Positions 43,603 to 52,516 of a stretch of DNA of 64,000 nucleotides are shown in pieces. The notes below the pieces were generated by a model. The model was not told the origin of the DNA and searched no databases. It saw nothing but the letters and a program-made list of their open reading frames with translations. The DNA is from an uncultured Lentisphaeria bacterium. Its GTDB lineage: Bacteria; Verrucomicrobiota; Lentisphaeria; Victivallales; UBA1829. The stretch spans positions 1 to 64,000 of the forward strand of contig CAJKAR010000003.1 in NCBI GenBank assembly GCA_905197955.1, in the 5' to 3' direction. A program made the translations under genes and the position numbers. How positions within the stretch are numbered: the first letter of the stretch is position 1; each line of letters begins with the position of its first letter.

Positions 43603-44313
43603 ATGGAAGAAAATAAGAATCAGGAACTCCCGTTCATCGGCCCCATCTGTTCTTTTCCGGACTACACACGGGAAGAGCCGTGGCGCATTTTCAGAATCAT
43701 GGCGGAACTGGTCGATTCGTTTGAAACGATGTCGAAACAGGGACCGCTGGTGACAATCTTCGGTTCGGCACGGACAAAACCGGGATCCCCGCATTATGAA
43801 TCCGCCAAAAAACTCGGAAATCTGCTTGCGGAGGCCGGATACGGAGTCCTCACAGGCGGCGGACCCGGCATCATGCAGGCGGGAAACGAAGGGGCTTATG
43901 AAAAGAAAGGAATCTCCGTCGGACTCAACATCACGCTGCCGATGGAACAGCATCCGAATCAATTCCAGACAACGAGTCTGGATTTCCGGTACTTTTTCGT
44001 CCGGAAAGTCTGTTTTCTGAAATACTCCGTGGCGATCGTGGTCTATCCGGGCGGGTTCGGAACTTTCGACGAATTCAGCGAAGCGCTGACTTTGATGCAG
44101 ACAAATAAAATCCGTCGAGTTCCGCTCGTGGTCGTCGGAAAAAAATTCTGGGAGCCGCTGATGGAATGGTTCCGCGTCAGCCTCGTCAAAGAGGGCATGA
44201 TCCACGAGGAAGATATGAAAATTTTCAAAGTGGTGGATACAGCGGAAGAAGCATTCCAGTTCATCAAAAGATGTCACAGCCGCGGCATCACGACCACCGT
44301 GATGGAAGACTGA
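43603..44313 (+). CDS. LOG-family nucleoside-monophosphate phosphoribohydrolase
   Basis: A 236-aa Rossmann-fold protein of the LOG (TIGR00730) family, once annotated as lysine decarboxylase. Signature blocks: TIFGSARTKPGS, GVLTGGGPGIMQAGNEGA and YPGGFGTFDEFSEALTL, a conservative form of PGGxGTxxE. Family members release ribose-5-phosphate from AMP or cytokinin nucleotides. The exact substrate here is unknown. GGAG lies ten bases upstream of the ATG. Confidence 0.9.
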   Translation: MEENKNQELPFIGPICSFPDYTREEPWRIFRIMAELVDSFETMSKQGPLVTIFGSARTKPGSPHYESAKKLGNLLAEAGYGVLTGGGPGIMQAGNEGAYEKKGISVGLNITLPMEQHPNQFQTTSLDFRYFFVRKVCFLKYSVAIVVYPGGFGTFDEFSEALTLMQTNKIRRVPLVVVGKKFWEPLMEWFRVSLVKEGMIHEEDMKIFKVVDTAEEAFQFIKRCHSRGITTTVMED

Positions 44314-44347
44314 TCTTCGGAATCAGAACTCTTCTGCCACAACCTTG

Positions 44348-44384
44348 CGCTGTCCGCGACAGATCAAATTCCGTCCGGACAGCG
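44348..44384 (+). terminator. Putative terminator after the LOG gene
   Basis: CGCTGTCCG and CGGACAGCG form a perfect nine-base stem; the following TTCTGCTTTCC is only moderately T-rich. Confidence 0.5.
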
Positions 44385-44544
44385 TTCTGCTTTCCTTTCC
44401 CCCTCAAATTCGTTTTCCCGCACAAATCCGCATCCCCCGAAAACAATATAGAACAAATCCAGACTAAAAAACAAGAAGATTTTTCAGGGAGATCCGTTAC
44501 CTTAGTTTCCGGAACGATTCATCAACCATCAGGAGAAGATTCCC

Positions 44545-45606
44545 ATGATTAAGCAGTATCTGGATGACTTGGAAAACCGGCTCGACCCCGAAATCGAAGA
44601 GAACCTGGATGCGGAATGGAGGCGCTTTCTTGCGGGAGAGTGTCCGGACCCGGTCTTCCATCCGAAACGCGGACGAAAAGCTCCTCCGAAGCTCGAATGG
44701 CCGAAAATCCCCGTCAACAAAGCTCTGAAAGACCGGGAGCTTATGCTTCTCCGCGAACTTGCGGATGCCTCCGCAGCACTCGCCGCGGGAAACGGAAGCG
44801 TTCTCAATATCCGCTGCAATTACAGCACCACCATTCTGCCGTCGCTTTTCGGCGTGGAAATTTTCTATCTGGAAGACAAGCACGACACTCTTCCGGCGTC
44901 GCATCCGATTCCGGATGGCGCCGATGGCATCCGCCGTCTGCTTGACGCGGGAATCCCCTCTTTCGACCGCGGCTGGGGACCCGATGTCTTCCAGACCGCA
45001 CGCTACATTCAGGAACAGCTTGCGGATTATCCGAAGATCCGCGAATACGTCCGTTTCTACCATCCGGATCTTCAGGGGCCTCTTGATGTCACGGAAATGG
45101 TCTGGGGAAGCGGCCTTTTCATGGAGTTTTACGACAATCCCGATCTGGTCAAATCCTTCCTTACGCTGGTCACGGAAACCTACCGGAAATTCATGCATCA
45201 ATGGGATGAGCTTGTGCCGCCCGTTCCCGGACGTTTCTGCGCTCACTGGGGCTGGGGATACGCAGGAAAACTCGTTCTGCGCGATGATTCCGCCATGAAT
45301 CTCTCGCCGGAGATGTACCGCGAATTCGCACTTCCCTTCGACAGTCTTCTGCTGGAGGAATTCGGCGGCGGAGTCATCCACTTCTGCGGCAAAGGCGACC
45401 ATTACATTGATCTCCTCGCCTCCATTCCGAAACTGACCGGCGTTCAGCTCTCCCAGCCGGAATACAACGACATGGAACGCATTTTCCAGTACACGGTGGA
45501 CCGCGGCATCCCGCTGCTTGATCTCTCCTGGCAGACCGGCGTCAAACCCGCTCTCGAACGGGGACGCGATCTGCATGGACAGGTCTACTGCCGGATGCCC
45601 GACTAA
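44545..45606 (+). CDS. Uroporphyrinogen decarboxylase-family protein
   Basis: A 353-aa TIM-barrel protein of the URO-D superfamily, the group with HemE and the corrinoid methyltransferases MtaA/MtbA. Blocks include VEIFYLEDKHDTLPASHPI, MEFYDNPDLVKSFLTLVTETY, SPEMYREFALPFDSLLLEEF and VIHFCGKGDHYIDLL, where His and Cys resemble the zinc site of methyltransferase relatives. It is therefore more likely a methyltransferase-type or catabolic member than heme enzyme HemE. It has its own spacing and converges on the SGNH gene. Confidence 0.82.
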   Translation: MIKQYLDDLENRLDPEIEENLDAEWRRFLAGECPDPVFHPKRGRKAPPKLEWPKIPVNKALKDRELMLLRELADASAALAAGNGSVLNIRCNYSTTILPSLFGVEIFYLEDKHDTLPASHPIPDGADGIRRLLDAGIPSFDRGWGPDVFQTARYIQEQLADYPKIREYVRFYHPDLQGPLDVTEMVWGSGLFMEFYDNPDLVKSFLTLVTETYRKFMHQWDELVPPVPGRFCAHWGWGYAGKLVLRDDSAMNLSPEMYREFALPFDSLLLEEFGGGVIHFCGKGDHYIDLLASIPKLTGVQLSQPEYNDMERIFQYTVDRGIPLLDLSWQTGVKPALERGRDLHGQVYCRMPD

Positions 45607-45647
45607 ACGTCATTCCGCCTTCTCTTCCGGAGTGAGTTCCGTCCACG

Positions 45648-46847
45648 TCAGAAAGGACGGACCTCCACCGGACCCGGTCCGGAAATGCAGATGCTCTCCA
45701 GATGAATCTGCTGCGGTTTCGTCTTCGAAAGCTTCGGAATGAGTTCCAGAATATGTTCCTTTTCCGGATCCAGTCCGCTTGCAACCGGAGCATTCAGATA
45801 GGCGGAAGGGGTGAACATGGTTCCAAATTTTGCGGTGTCGATTTCCGCAGCGTTTTTTCCGTCGATCTTCACAAGAAGTTTTCCGGAAAAGATCGTCGAT
45901 TCCCCGAACAGCAGCACGCAGCTTCCACGGAAGCGGACCTTCAAACTGCCGGGAACATTTCCTTTGAATTCAAACTTGTCGAATCCTTTCCGGACGCAGT
46001 TCTCCGCAATCGCCACCCGGTCGAGCCAGCGGGAAGAGAGGAAATCAAACGTGCCAGCCCGTGTTTCCGGCATCCCGATCCGCCAGCCTTCCGGCAGATT
46101 TTTCAAATCCTGGATCCGACAGCGAAGAACGTTCCGGTAGAGCGGTCCGTTGATCCACTTCTCCGGCAAGACGGGGGTACAATTCTTTTCTACCCCTTCC
46201 CGGTATCCTTTCCAGACGAAATCGGCATAAATGGCATAGCCGAAATCATGCGGATGGCAGAAGTCGAAGAGTTCCGGCGGCCATGCCGCATCCACATCCA
46301 GTCGGTCTTTCCGATAAAGACCGTTCATTCCTTTTACGACATCGCCCACGGCAAGTCCATAATACTTCGCCAGTTTCAGATGGAGGGTACGCCGTTTCAG
46401 AACCTTCAGCTCCGGCAGCGTGGCATACTCCCGGGAGGCGAGAAACACCGGAATCACTGGACATCTTCCTTTGGCAAGAAGAGTCCGTACAATCGATTCA
46501 TACGAACAGAGGGTTTCCTCCGTATCCGTCATCATATTATCGTTCAATGAAAAATCAAGAAAAACCAGATCCGGCTTGTAACGAAGCACATCCCGCTTCA
46601 CGCGATAGACGCCGAGCTGGGAACCGGTACCGCCGATTGCCGCATCAATAAATTTCCAGCGGGCGCGCGGATACTCCGAGCGGAATTTCTCTCCGATCAG
46701 CGCTCGATAACTCGTCCGGTTCGGATCGGACGCATTCGCGCCCCAGGTTAGAGATCCGCCGAAAAACACAACCGTCAGGGCATCTCCTTTTTTCGCCCTC
46801 CGGTCAAACTCGCCCAATCCGCAAATGCCGTTCTTTTCCGCACCCAT
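45648..46847 (-). CDS. SGNH/GDSL-family hydrolase
   Basis: A 399-aa esterase-like protein. The catalytic blocks are VVFFGGSLTWGANA (nucleophile Ser), AIGGTGSQLG (oxyanion Gly), LDFSLNDNM (oxyanion Asn) and FCHPHDFGYAIYA with the Asp/His pair as DxxH-like. The C-terminal 130 residues form a beta-rich domain (GSLKVRFRGSCVLLFG). No signal peptide follows the chosen start, which has GGGAGG eight bases upstream; a 64-residue extension has no ribosome site. It may deacetylate sugars, in keeping with the neighbours. It is divergent from the IclR/xylanase pair. Confidence 0.82.
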   Translation of the reverse strand: MGAEKNGICGLGEFDRRAKKGDALTVVFFGGSLTWGANASDPNRTSYRALIGEKFRSEYPRARWKFIDAAIGGTGSQLGVYRVKRDVLRYKPDLVFLDFSLNDNMMTDTEETLCSYESIVRTLLAKGRCPVIPVFLASREYATLPELKVLKRRTLHLKLAKYYGLAVGDVVKGMNGLYRKDRLDVDAAWPPELFDFCHPHDFGYAIYADFVWKGYREGVEKNCTPVLPEKWINGPLYRNVLRCRIQDLKNLPEGWRIGMPETRAGTFDFLSSRWLDRVAIAENCVRKGFDKFEFKGNVPGSLKVRFRGSCVLLFGESTIFSGKLLVKIDGKNAAEIDTAKFGTMFTPSAYLNAPVASGLDPEKEHILELIPKLSKTKPQQIHLESICISGPGPVEVRPF

Positions 46848-47032
46848 TGACTGCCTCCCGTTCTCTCCTGTGAATTCCGGACTCTGTCCGTTTATGGTGT
46901 GAATAGAAAAATGTATCACGTCCCGCTGATGATGCAAATCAAATTCTTTCGAAACAAGTGAAAAATCCGTCCGAAGGAAACATTTCTCCCGGAACAGGAA
47001 AACGAATCTTCTCCAAATCAATTCTCTTCCAC

Positions 47033-47060
47033 TTGACAAAAAAAAAAGTGAAATTATATT
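47033..47060 (+). promoter_or_regulatory. Promoter of the IclR-xylanase operon
   Basis: TTGACA, 16 bases, TATATT. It lies within the longest form of the IclR frame, supporting the shorter protein. Confidence 0.7.
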
Positions 47061-47062
47061 AT

Positions 47063-47079
47063 TTATTATTCAATAATAA
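47063..47079. promoter_or_regulatory. Palindromic operator candidate for IclR
   Basis: TTATTATT-C-AATAATAA is an eight-base perfect inverted repeat right after the -10 box, where an autorepressor would bind. Confidence 0.45.
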
Positions 47080-47098
47080 TGAACAAGAGATATTAATA

Positions 47099-47863
47099 AT
47101 GAATAAACCAGCGATACAATCCGTAGCAAACGCATTCTCCGTACTGGAATATGTCCTGAGCTGTTCGATGATTTCCGAAGGGACGGAACTTGCGGATATT
47201 GCAAAAAAATTCGGGATGCAGAAGAGCACGGCGCGCAATATGATGCAGACACTGGAATATTGCGGATACATCCGACGAACCGCGCGGGGCATCTACTCTG
47301 CCGGCGAGAAGTGCGCAATGCTTTCCAAAGCAGGACGGTTTGCCGGACAACTACGGGAGCGTTCGCTCGTTTTTCTGAAACAGGCGGCGGAAAAAACAGG
47401 AGAGTCATTCATTCTGACCACACTTTTCAATGGACAGCGCCTGATTATCGCCTCGGTTTCCGGCAATTCCGTGATCTCCGTGAATCCGGAAGCCGTGGAG
47501 CGCGAACAGAAAAACAACTATGCGCGAGTAACCACCCGTGTGCTTCTCGCCAACAGTTCTCCAGCCGAGCGTGAGCTGTTCATCGAACAGAACGGGCTGC
47601 CATCGAAAAGACACTGGCCGGAAGTTCACGAAAACCGAAACGCCATGGCGGAGGAACTGGAAAACATCCGGCAGAACGGATTCTGCGAGGCGCCCGATGC
47701 CGGAAATTTCTATGCGCTCGCCGTCCCGGTCTTTGACTCCGGGAAGCGGTTCATTGCCGCACTGGGCGCCTATGCTCCCGTCTTCCGAGCCGACAATGCG
47801 AAAAAAGAACTGCTTGCCGAAACATTGCGGAAAACCGCAGTTTCCATACAAACCAATTTGTAA
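47099..47863 (+). CDS. IclR-family transcriptional regulator
   Basis: A 254-aa regulator. The N-terminal winged helix (LADIAKKFGMQKSTARNMMQTLEYCGYIRRTARG) and C-terminal IclR effector domain (LIIASVSGNSVISV, TTRVLLANSSPAE, YALAVPVFDSGKRFIAALGAYAP) are clear. The ATG at 47099 follows a promoter and an AT-rich palindrome; there is little Shine-Dalgarno (AGAGAT). It is 13 bases ahead of the GH10 xylanase and most likely represses it until xylan fragments appear. Confidence 0.9.
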   Translation: MNKPAIQSVANAFSVLEYVLSCSMISEGTELADIAKKFGMQKSTARNMMQTLEYCGYIRRTARGIYSAGEKCAMLSKAGRFAGQLRERSLVFLKQAAEKTGESFILTTLFNGQRLIIASVSGNSVISVNPEAVEREQKNNYARVTTRVLLANSSPAERELFIEQNGLPSKRHWPEVHENRNAMAEELENIRQNGFCEAPDAGNFYALAVPVFDSGKRFIAALGAYAPVFRADNAKKELLAETLRKTAVSIQTNL

Positions 47864-47876
47864 AAAGGAACGGAAC

Positions 47877-49196
47877 ATGAATGAACTGGCCGAAAGACTG
47901 ACTCAATGGCTCCGGAAAGACGACCCGGAAATCGAATTCCGGATCAAAACCGGAACGGAAATGTACAGAAAGGGCTTTGGACGCATCGAACTGCGGAATG
48001 CGGACGGGTCGCTTGTGAAACGAGCGTCGATCAAACTGAAACAGGCGTCGCATGAATATCTCTTCGGATGCAACGCCTTTATGCTCAACCAGTTTCCGGA
48101 AGAGGAACAGAACCGGCATTATGAAGAAGTGTTTGCAAATCTCTTCAACGAGGCAGTCGTACCATTCTACTGGTCGGACCTGGAAGTGGAAAACGGACAT
48201 CCCAGGTTTGCCTCCGGCAGCACTCCGGTCTACCGCAGACCGCCGCCGGATGAGGTTGTCGCATTCTGCAAACGGCACGGAATCACGCCGAAGGGGCACC
48301 CCCTCTGCTGGCATGGCTTTGTTCCGGAATGGGCTCCGAAAACCAGAAGTGAGATGATGAAACGTCTTGATCGCCGCATCCGCGAAATCGCAGAACGGTA
48401 TGGAGATGATATCCAGATCTGGGATACTGTAAATGAGGCGCAAAGCCGAAACCCTGTCCGCCGCGGCTTCAACAACCCGGCATTTCCCGACAACCATGTC
48501 GAAGAGGTGTTCCGGATTGCGGAGCGTCATCTCCCGCTTTCGACCCTTCTTTACAACGATGACAACAAGTGGTGGCAGTACAATGGCGATTACACGCCGG
48601 TTTATCTGCTGGTGAAAACACTTCAGGAACACGGATGCCGCGTCGGCGGACTTGGATTGCAGTACCACATGTTTGATTCTCTTCTGAATCAGGCGGAACA
48701 GTTCATGAATCCGCGTCATATTTACAAGTGTCTGGATCAGTACGGCAAGCTGAATATTCCGGTAAACTTTTCAGAGGTCAGCATCATCAGCCGCCGCGAT
48801 CTCGGTGACGGCGACGCCTTCCAGGAGTTCGTTACGGAAAAACTTTACCGGCTCTGGTTCAGTCATCCCGCGACAAACTCGATTGTCTGGTGGAATCTGG
48901 TCGACGGCACCGCCGCTTATGCGCCGCTGGGAAGCGAAGACGGGGAAAATTCCCTGCGCGCCGGACTCGTTAACTACGACTTCTCCCCCAAACCGGCTTA
49001 CCGGGTTCTCGAACGCCTCATCAAGAAAGAGTGGCATACGGAAACGGCTCTCGACTACAATGAAAAAGCGGAAAATGTCTTCCACGGTTTCTACGGCAAA
49101 TACGATGCCGAAATCAGGACGGATGCGGGAACCTTCTCCCGCACGATCTTCCTGAGCAAAGACAGTGACAACATGTTCCGCATCATCCTCAAGTAA
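47877..49196 (+). CDS. GH10 xylanase/exo-xylanase without signal peptide
   Basis: Hydrolyses beta-1,4-xylan or xylo-oligosaccharides. The 439-aa protein has a small N-terminal beta domain (residues 20-65) and a GH10 barrel. Visible blocks are GHPLCWHG (near 140), the acid/base E187 in WDTVNEAQ, GLQYHMF, the nucleophile E300 in VNFSEVSI, and WWNLVDGTA. No signal peptide follows the ATG, so it is probably intracellular and acts on imported oligosaccharides. AAAAGGAA about ten bases upstream. Coupled to the IclR gene upstream. Confidence 0.92.
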   Translation: MNELAERLTQWLRKDDPEIEFRIKTGTEMYRKGFGRIELRNADGSLVKRASIKLKQASHEYLFGCNAFMLNQFPEEEQNRHYEEVFANLFNEAVVPFYWSDLEVENGHPRFASGSTPVYRRPPPDEVVAFCKRHGITPKGHPLCWHGFVPEWAPKTRSEMMKRLDRRIREIAERYGDDIQIWDTVNEAQSRNPVRRGFNNPAFPDNHVEEVFRIAERHLPLSTLLYNDDNKWWQYNGDYTPVYLLVKTLQEHGCRVGGLGLQYHMFDSLLNQAEQFMNPRHIYKCLDQYGKLNIPVNFSEVSIISRRDLGDGDAFQEFVTEKLYRLWFSHPATNSIVWWNLVDGTAAYAPLGSEDGENSLRAGLVNYDFSPKPAYRVLERLIKKEWHTETALDYNEKAENVFHGFYGKYDAEIRTDAGTFSRTIFLSKDSDNMFRIILK

Positions 49197-49217
49197 ACAG
49201 CATCATCGCGTAACACC

Positions 49218-49281
49218 TCCGGAGCGATGTGCGGGAAATGGGAACTTTAACCACTCCCCTCCCCCGTGCATCAGCTCCGGA
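49218..49281. terminator. Large hairpin between convergent xylanase and AraC genes
   Basis: Outer stem TCCGGAGC / GCTCCGGA with further pairing (GATG-GCGGG against CCCG-GCATC) around an unpaired middle. Without a strong T-run, so bidirectional termination is tentative. Confidence 0.45.
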
Positions 49282-49349
49282 CCGGATCAGGAGTTCACCT
49301 CTTGATCCGGGAAATAGAAACTTCTCTTTCTTCTCACTCCATCGGATTC

Positions 49350-50195
49350 TCACCGGAGAAGTTCATTCCGGTAGCTCTCCCGGAAACGGCTTGGCGGAAT
49401 CCCCTTGATTCGCTTGAATACTTTACTCAGATGGAACGCACTGGAAAAACCGCAAAGTTCCGCTGTTTTATGAAGATTCAGATCGGTCGAAGAAAGATAG
49501 CGGCACGCTCGCTCGACCCGGCGCTGCATCAGATATTCGGAAAAAGATCTGCCAAACAACCGTTTGACCAGAACACTCGTATGGGACTCGGAAAGACCGA
49601 GCCGCTCCGCCAGATCGGGAAGTCCGATGGAACGCTCCAGATTCTGATGGATGAAATCGGAAATGGCGGCACTCCGCAGATCGTAACTGTCATTGACGAT
49701 ATTCGCTCGCCGCAGATAGAAAATGATGCCGTCGGCATAAATCTGCAGAAGCGAAAACAGTTTTTCAGCTTCTGTCTCTTCCGGAGACGGAAGTGCTTCA
49801 TGGAGGGGATAAAATTCCGCGGGGAGTCCCTCCGGCGGGTTCACTTCCGCAGAACGGAACACTCCTGCGTAAAGCATTCCGTAATGTACGGAAGCGAACG
49901 TCAGAGGAACCACAATCTGGCAGATTCCTTTCCAGCAGGAGGAAAAAAACGGAGAATCAACTTCCATGCATTTCCGGTTCATCTCATAACGGCAGTGCGC
50001 AATGCATTTTTCCGAAAAACCGCAGCGGCAGACCGCATTCTTCTTATGCGACGCGCGATTCGCGGAAAAAACCGCCCGGCGCTGTTTGTAATTGAAAATA
50101 CCGTTGTTATCGATGATCGTAATCTTCATTCCGATCAGCTCTTCCAGCTTCCGCAAGCTCTCCTCCGGCAGATCAAAGACATCCATAAGCACCAT
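49350..50195 (-). CDS. AraC-family regulator with PocR-type sensor
   Basis: A 281-aa regulator. The N-terminal 150 residues match a PocR-like ligand/redox sensor: ITIIDNNGIFNY, then a cysteine cluster (CRCGFSEKCIAHC, C-F/W-K-G), then QIVVPLTFASVHYGMLYAG. The C-terminus is an AraC double helix-turn-helix (LPDLAERLGLSESHTSVLVKRLFG, LHKTAELCGFSSAFHLSKVFKRIKG). The Cys residues could bind zinc or sense a ligand. It is divergent to the toroid-fold protein at 50341, a likely target. The start may also be the ATG three codons later. Confidence 0.88.
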   Translation of the reverse strand: MVLMDVFDLPEESLRKLEELIGMKITIIDNNGIFNYKQRRAVFSANRASHKKNAVCRCGFSEKCIAHCRYEMNRKCMEVDSPFFSSCWKGICQIVVPLTFASVHYGMLYAGVFRSAEVNPPEGLPAEFYPLHEALPSPEETEAEKLFSLLQIYADGIIFYLRRANIVNDSYDLRSAAISDFIHQNLERSIGLPDLAERLGLSESHTSVLVKRLFGRSFSEYLMQRRVERACRYLSSTDLNLHKTAELCGFSSAFHLSKVFKRIKGIPPSRFRESYRNELLR

Positions 50196-50340
50196 CTTTC
50201 ATATACGTTAAAACGATAAAACCATGAAAATATATATGGAAATCAAATAAAATGCCATTCCAAAAAAGAAAAAAAACATTACATTGAGAAAAGAATCTGA
50301 ACTCCGGGATGCCGCCCGGAAAAAACAATGGAGGTTTTTC

Positions 50341-52434
50341 ATGAATGCGTTTCATTCGGACAACTATCTGGAATTGATGGTTCCCTGGCTGAAAGTCCTG
50401 CCGAAATTTCTCCGGCACTCTCCGTCCGGTACCTGGTACGGAACCGGGGAAAGCGCCCACTGGCCCGTGCAGAGCAATATGAATGTCTGTGCCGCGCTCG
50501 CCGTGATGGCTGCGGATCCGGCATTTGAAAAGTTTTCGCCTGAACTCTCCCGGGAAGAGGTGCGCCAGACTGCGCTTGCACTCTTCCGCTATGCCATGAA
50601 AACACATCTGACAGGAAAACATCCCGCCACCGACGGAAAATCCTGGGGGCACCACTGGATCAGCGTCCTGGGCGCCGAACGCATGACTCATGGAGTAAAT
50701 GCGCTTCAGCCGTATCTCACGGATGAAGACCGGGAGCGCTATCGCAATTTCCGTATTTCCGAATCCGACTGGCTGCTGGAGGACTATCCCGTAGTTGCCT
50801 CCATGGTCGCGGGTACCGGTCAGAACAAACCGGAGTCAAATATCTGGAACGGAGGATTCCTGCTGCGGACCGCCATGGATTATCCGGATCTGCCGCGCCG
50901 GGAGGAGTATCTGGAAAAAGCCGCCTCGTTCCTGCTGAACGGAATCTCGCATCCGCTCGATGCAGCATCGGAAAAACTGTTCCGGGGAAAACCTCTGCGG
51001 GAATGGCACATCGGATTCAACTTTACGCCGAACTATTCGCTGGATCATCATGGCTATCTGAATGTCGGTTACATGGTGATCTGTCTCTCGAATCTGGCAA
51101 TGCTGCATTTCAACTTCAAGGAACTCGGACAGGAGGCTCCGCCGGAGCTGTACCTACATGCGGAAGAGCTCTGGAAAGTCGTGAAAAATTTCATCTTCCC
51201 CGACGGACGCCTTCTCCGGATCGGCGGCGACACCCGTGCTCGTTATACCTACTGTCAATGCTACGCGATCCCGATGTGGCTCATGGCTGCGGATCTCTTC
51301 CATGATCGCGACGCCGCGCGATTCGAACAGAACTGGCTGAACATCGTCCGGCAGGAGATGGAATACAACGGCGACGGCGCCTGTTATACAAAACGTCTGG
51401 ACAACATCCGGAAAACGAGCTACTACTATTTCTGCCGTCTGGAATCGGACCACATTCTCTCCCTCTCCTACGGAGCTTACTGGCGGCGCAAGTTCGCGCT
51501 CCCTCAGCCGGCCGAGCAGGCGGACCACAAAACCGTGCAGTGGGAGGACGATTTCCACGATGCCGCCATGATCCGCACCGGAAATACCATCCGTTCCTGT
51601 GTAAAAGCCGGAGCCCAGGGCCCCACCGCTCTCTGCGTGCCGCTGAACCGCAGCGATCTTGCGGAGTGGCAGGCGAATCTAAACGGAGCCCTGACCGGAA
51701 ACAACATCACCGCCGACTTCCGGAAAGCCGAACAGAAAACCTTCCCCGGCGGATTCCTCTATGCAGGCACCGCCGGACTGGTCGAACGCCTCCCGATGGG
51801 CGAAGGCGAAGACCGTTATCTCATTGCGGAACACCAGAGTGCCGCGGCGGCTCTGCCGGATGGAAAAACTCTGCTCATCGCGGAACGCTGCGTCATGAAA
51901 AAAGAGGCGACGATCCATCGGGTTCTGAGTTTGAATCTGGAAATTCCAAACGATGTCTTCAACGGCTTCCGGCGCCACTATCGAGCAACAGGATTCGATT
52001 CCGTGCTGACCATGCCGGAGGGGAAAGCGGAAATTCTGGATACCAGATCGGAGGTCCTGAACATCGACAACTGTCTAAGTGTTCGTCTGCTCTTCGGCGG
52101 CAATTCGCTGAAGATCGTCCGCGCAGCCGGCCGCAACATCCGTCTCCGCAAGGAAACTCCTCCGGAAATGGATTCGCTGTATGCCGATATCATCGCGGCA
52201 ACTGTCGATCCGGAATCGCACAGGAGAATGCCCGGAGAAGTGCTGTTCGATGTCGTGTTCGCCGTCTCCGCCGACACGGAATATGACGCCGCCATGCAGC
52301 TTGCCGGATCCGTCACAGCCGATGGTCCCCGCCGTTCCATCCTCTTCACCGGAACCGATGGGAAACAGTACCGCTGCCATGTTCTCTACAAAGAGAATGG
52401 AGAAATTCCGGAAATCACTTGCGATCACGATTGA
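50341..52434 (+). CDS. Alpha/alpha-toroid plus beta-sandwich protein (lyase/hydrolase-like)
   Basis: A 697-aa protein without signal peptide. The first 400 residues are helical with repeated aromatic blocks (WLKVLPKFL, SIYWLLE-like stretches, NYSLDHHGYLNVGYM, DGRLLRIGGDTRARYTY), as in (alpha/alpha)6 toroids of heparinase II/III-type polysaccharide lyases. The rest is beta-rich with a His/Tyr-rich junction (SYYYFCRLESDHIL). The family is not certain. GGAGG precedes the ATG at 50341; the longer frame starts with a TTG and no ribosome site. It is probably controlled by the divergent AraC regulator. Confidence 0.6.
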   Translation: MNAFHSDNYLELMVPWLKVLPKFLRHSPSGTWYGTGESAHWPVQSNMNVCAALAVMAADPAFEKFSPELSREEVRQTALALFRYAMKTHLTGKHPATDGKSWGHHWISVLGAERMTHGVNALQPYLTDEDRERYRNFRISESDWLLEDYPVVASMVAGTGQNKPESNIWNGGFLLRTAMDYPDLPRREEYLEKAASFLLNGISHPLDAASEKLFRGKPLREWHIGFNFTPNYSLDHHGYLNVGYMVICLSNLAMLHFNFKELGQEAPPELYLHAEELWKVVKNFIFPDGRLLRIGGDTRARYTYCQCYAIPMWLMAADLFHDRDAARFEQNWLNIVRQEMEYNGDGACYTKRLDNIRKTSYYYFCRLESDHILSLSYGAYWRRKFALPQPAEQADHKTVQWEDDFHDAAMIRTGNTIRSCVKAGAQGPTALCVPLNRSDLAEWQANLNGALTGNNITADFRKAEQKTFPGGFLYAGTAGLVERLPMGEGEDRYLIAEHQSAAAALPDGKTLLIAERCVMKKEATIHRVLSLNLEIPNDVFNGFRRHYRATGFDSVLTMPEGKAEILDTRSEVLNIDNCLSVRLLFGGNSLKIVRAAGRNIRLRKETPPEMDSLYADIIAATVDPESHRRMPGEVLFDVVFAVSADTEYDAAMQLAGSVTADGPRRSILFTGTDGKQYRCHVLYKENGEIPEITCDHD

Positions 52435-52448
52435 GTTTTCTGACGATC

Positions 52449-52485
52449 GGCGGTCGGAAGCAGGTGTTTTCCTTTTCCGGCCGCC
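52449..52485. terminator. Hairpin between convergent toroid and EI24 genes
   Basis: GGCGGtCGGAA and TTCCGgCCGCC pair over ten positions with one mismatch and lie between the stop codons of the two convergent genes. Confidence 0.55.
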
Positions 52486-52516
52486 AATTTCTTTCAGACG
52501 AGTTCTTTCCGCCGAT

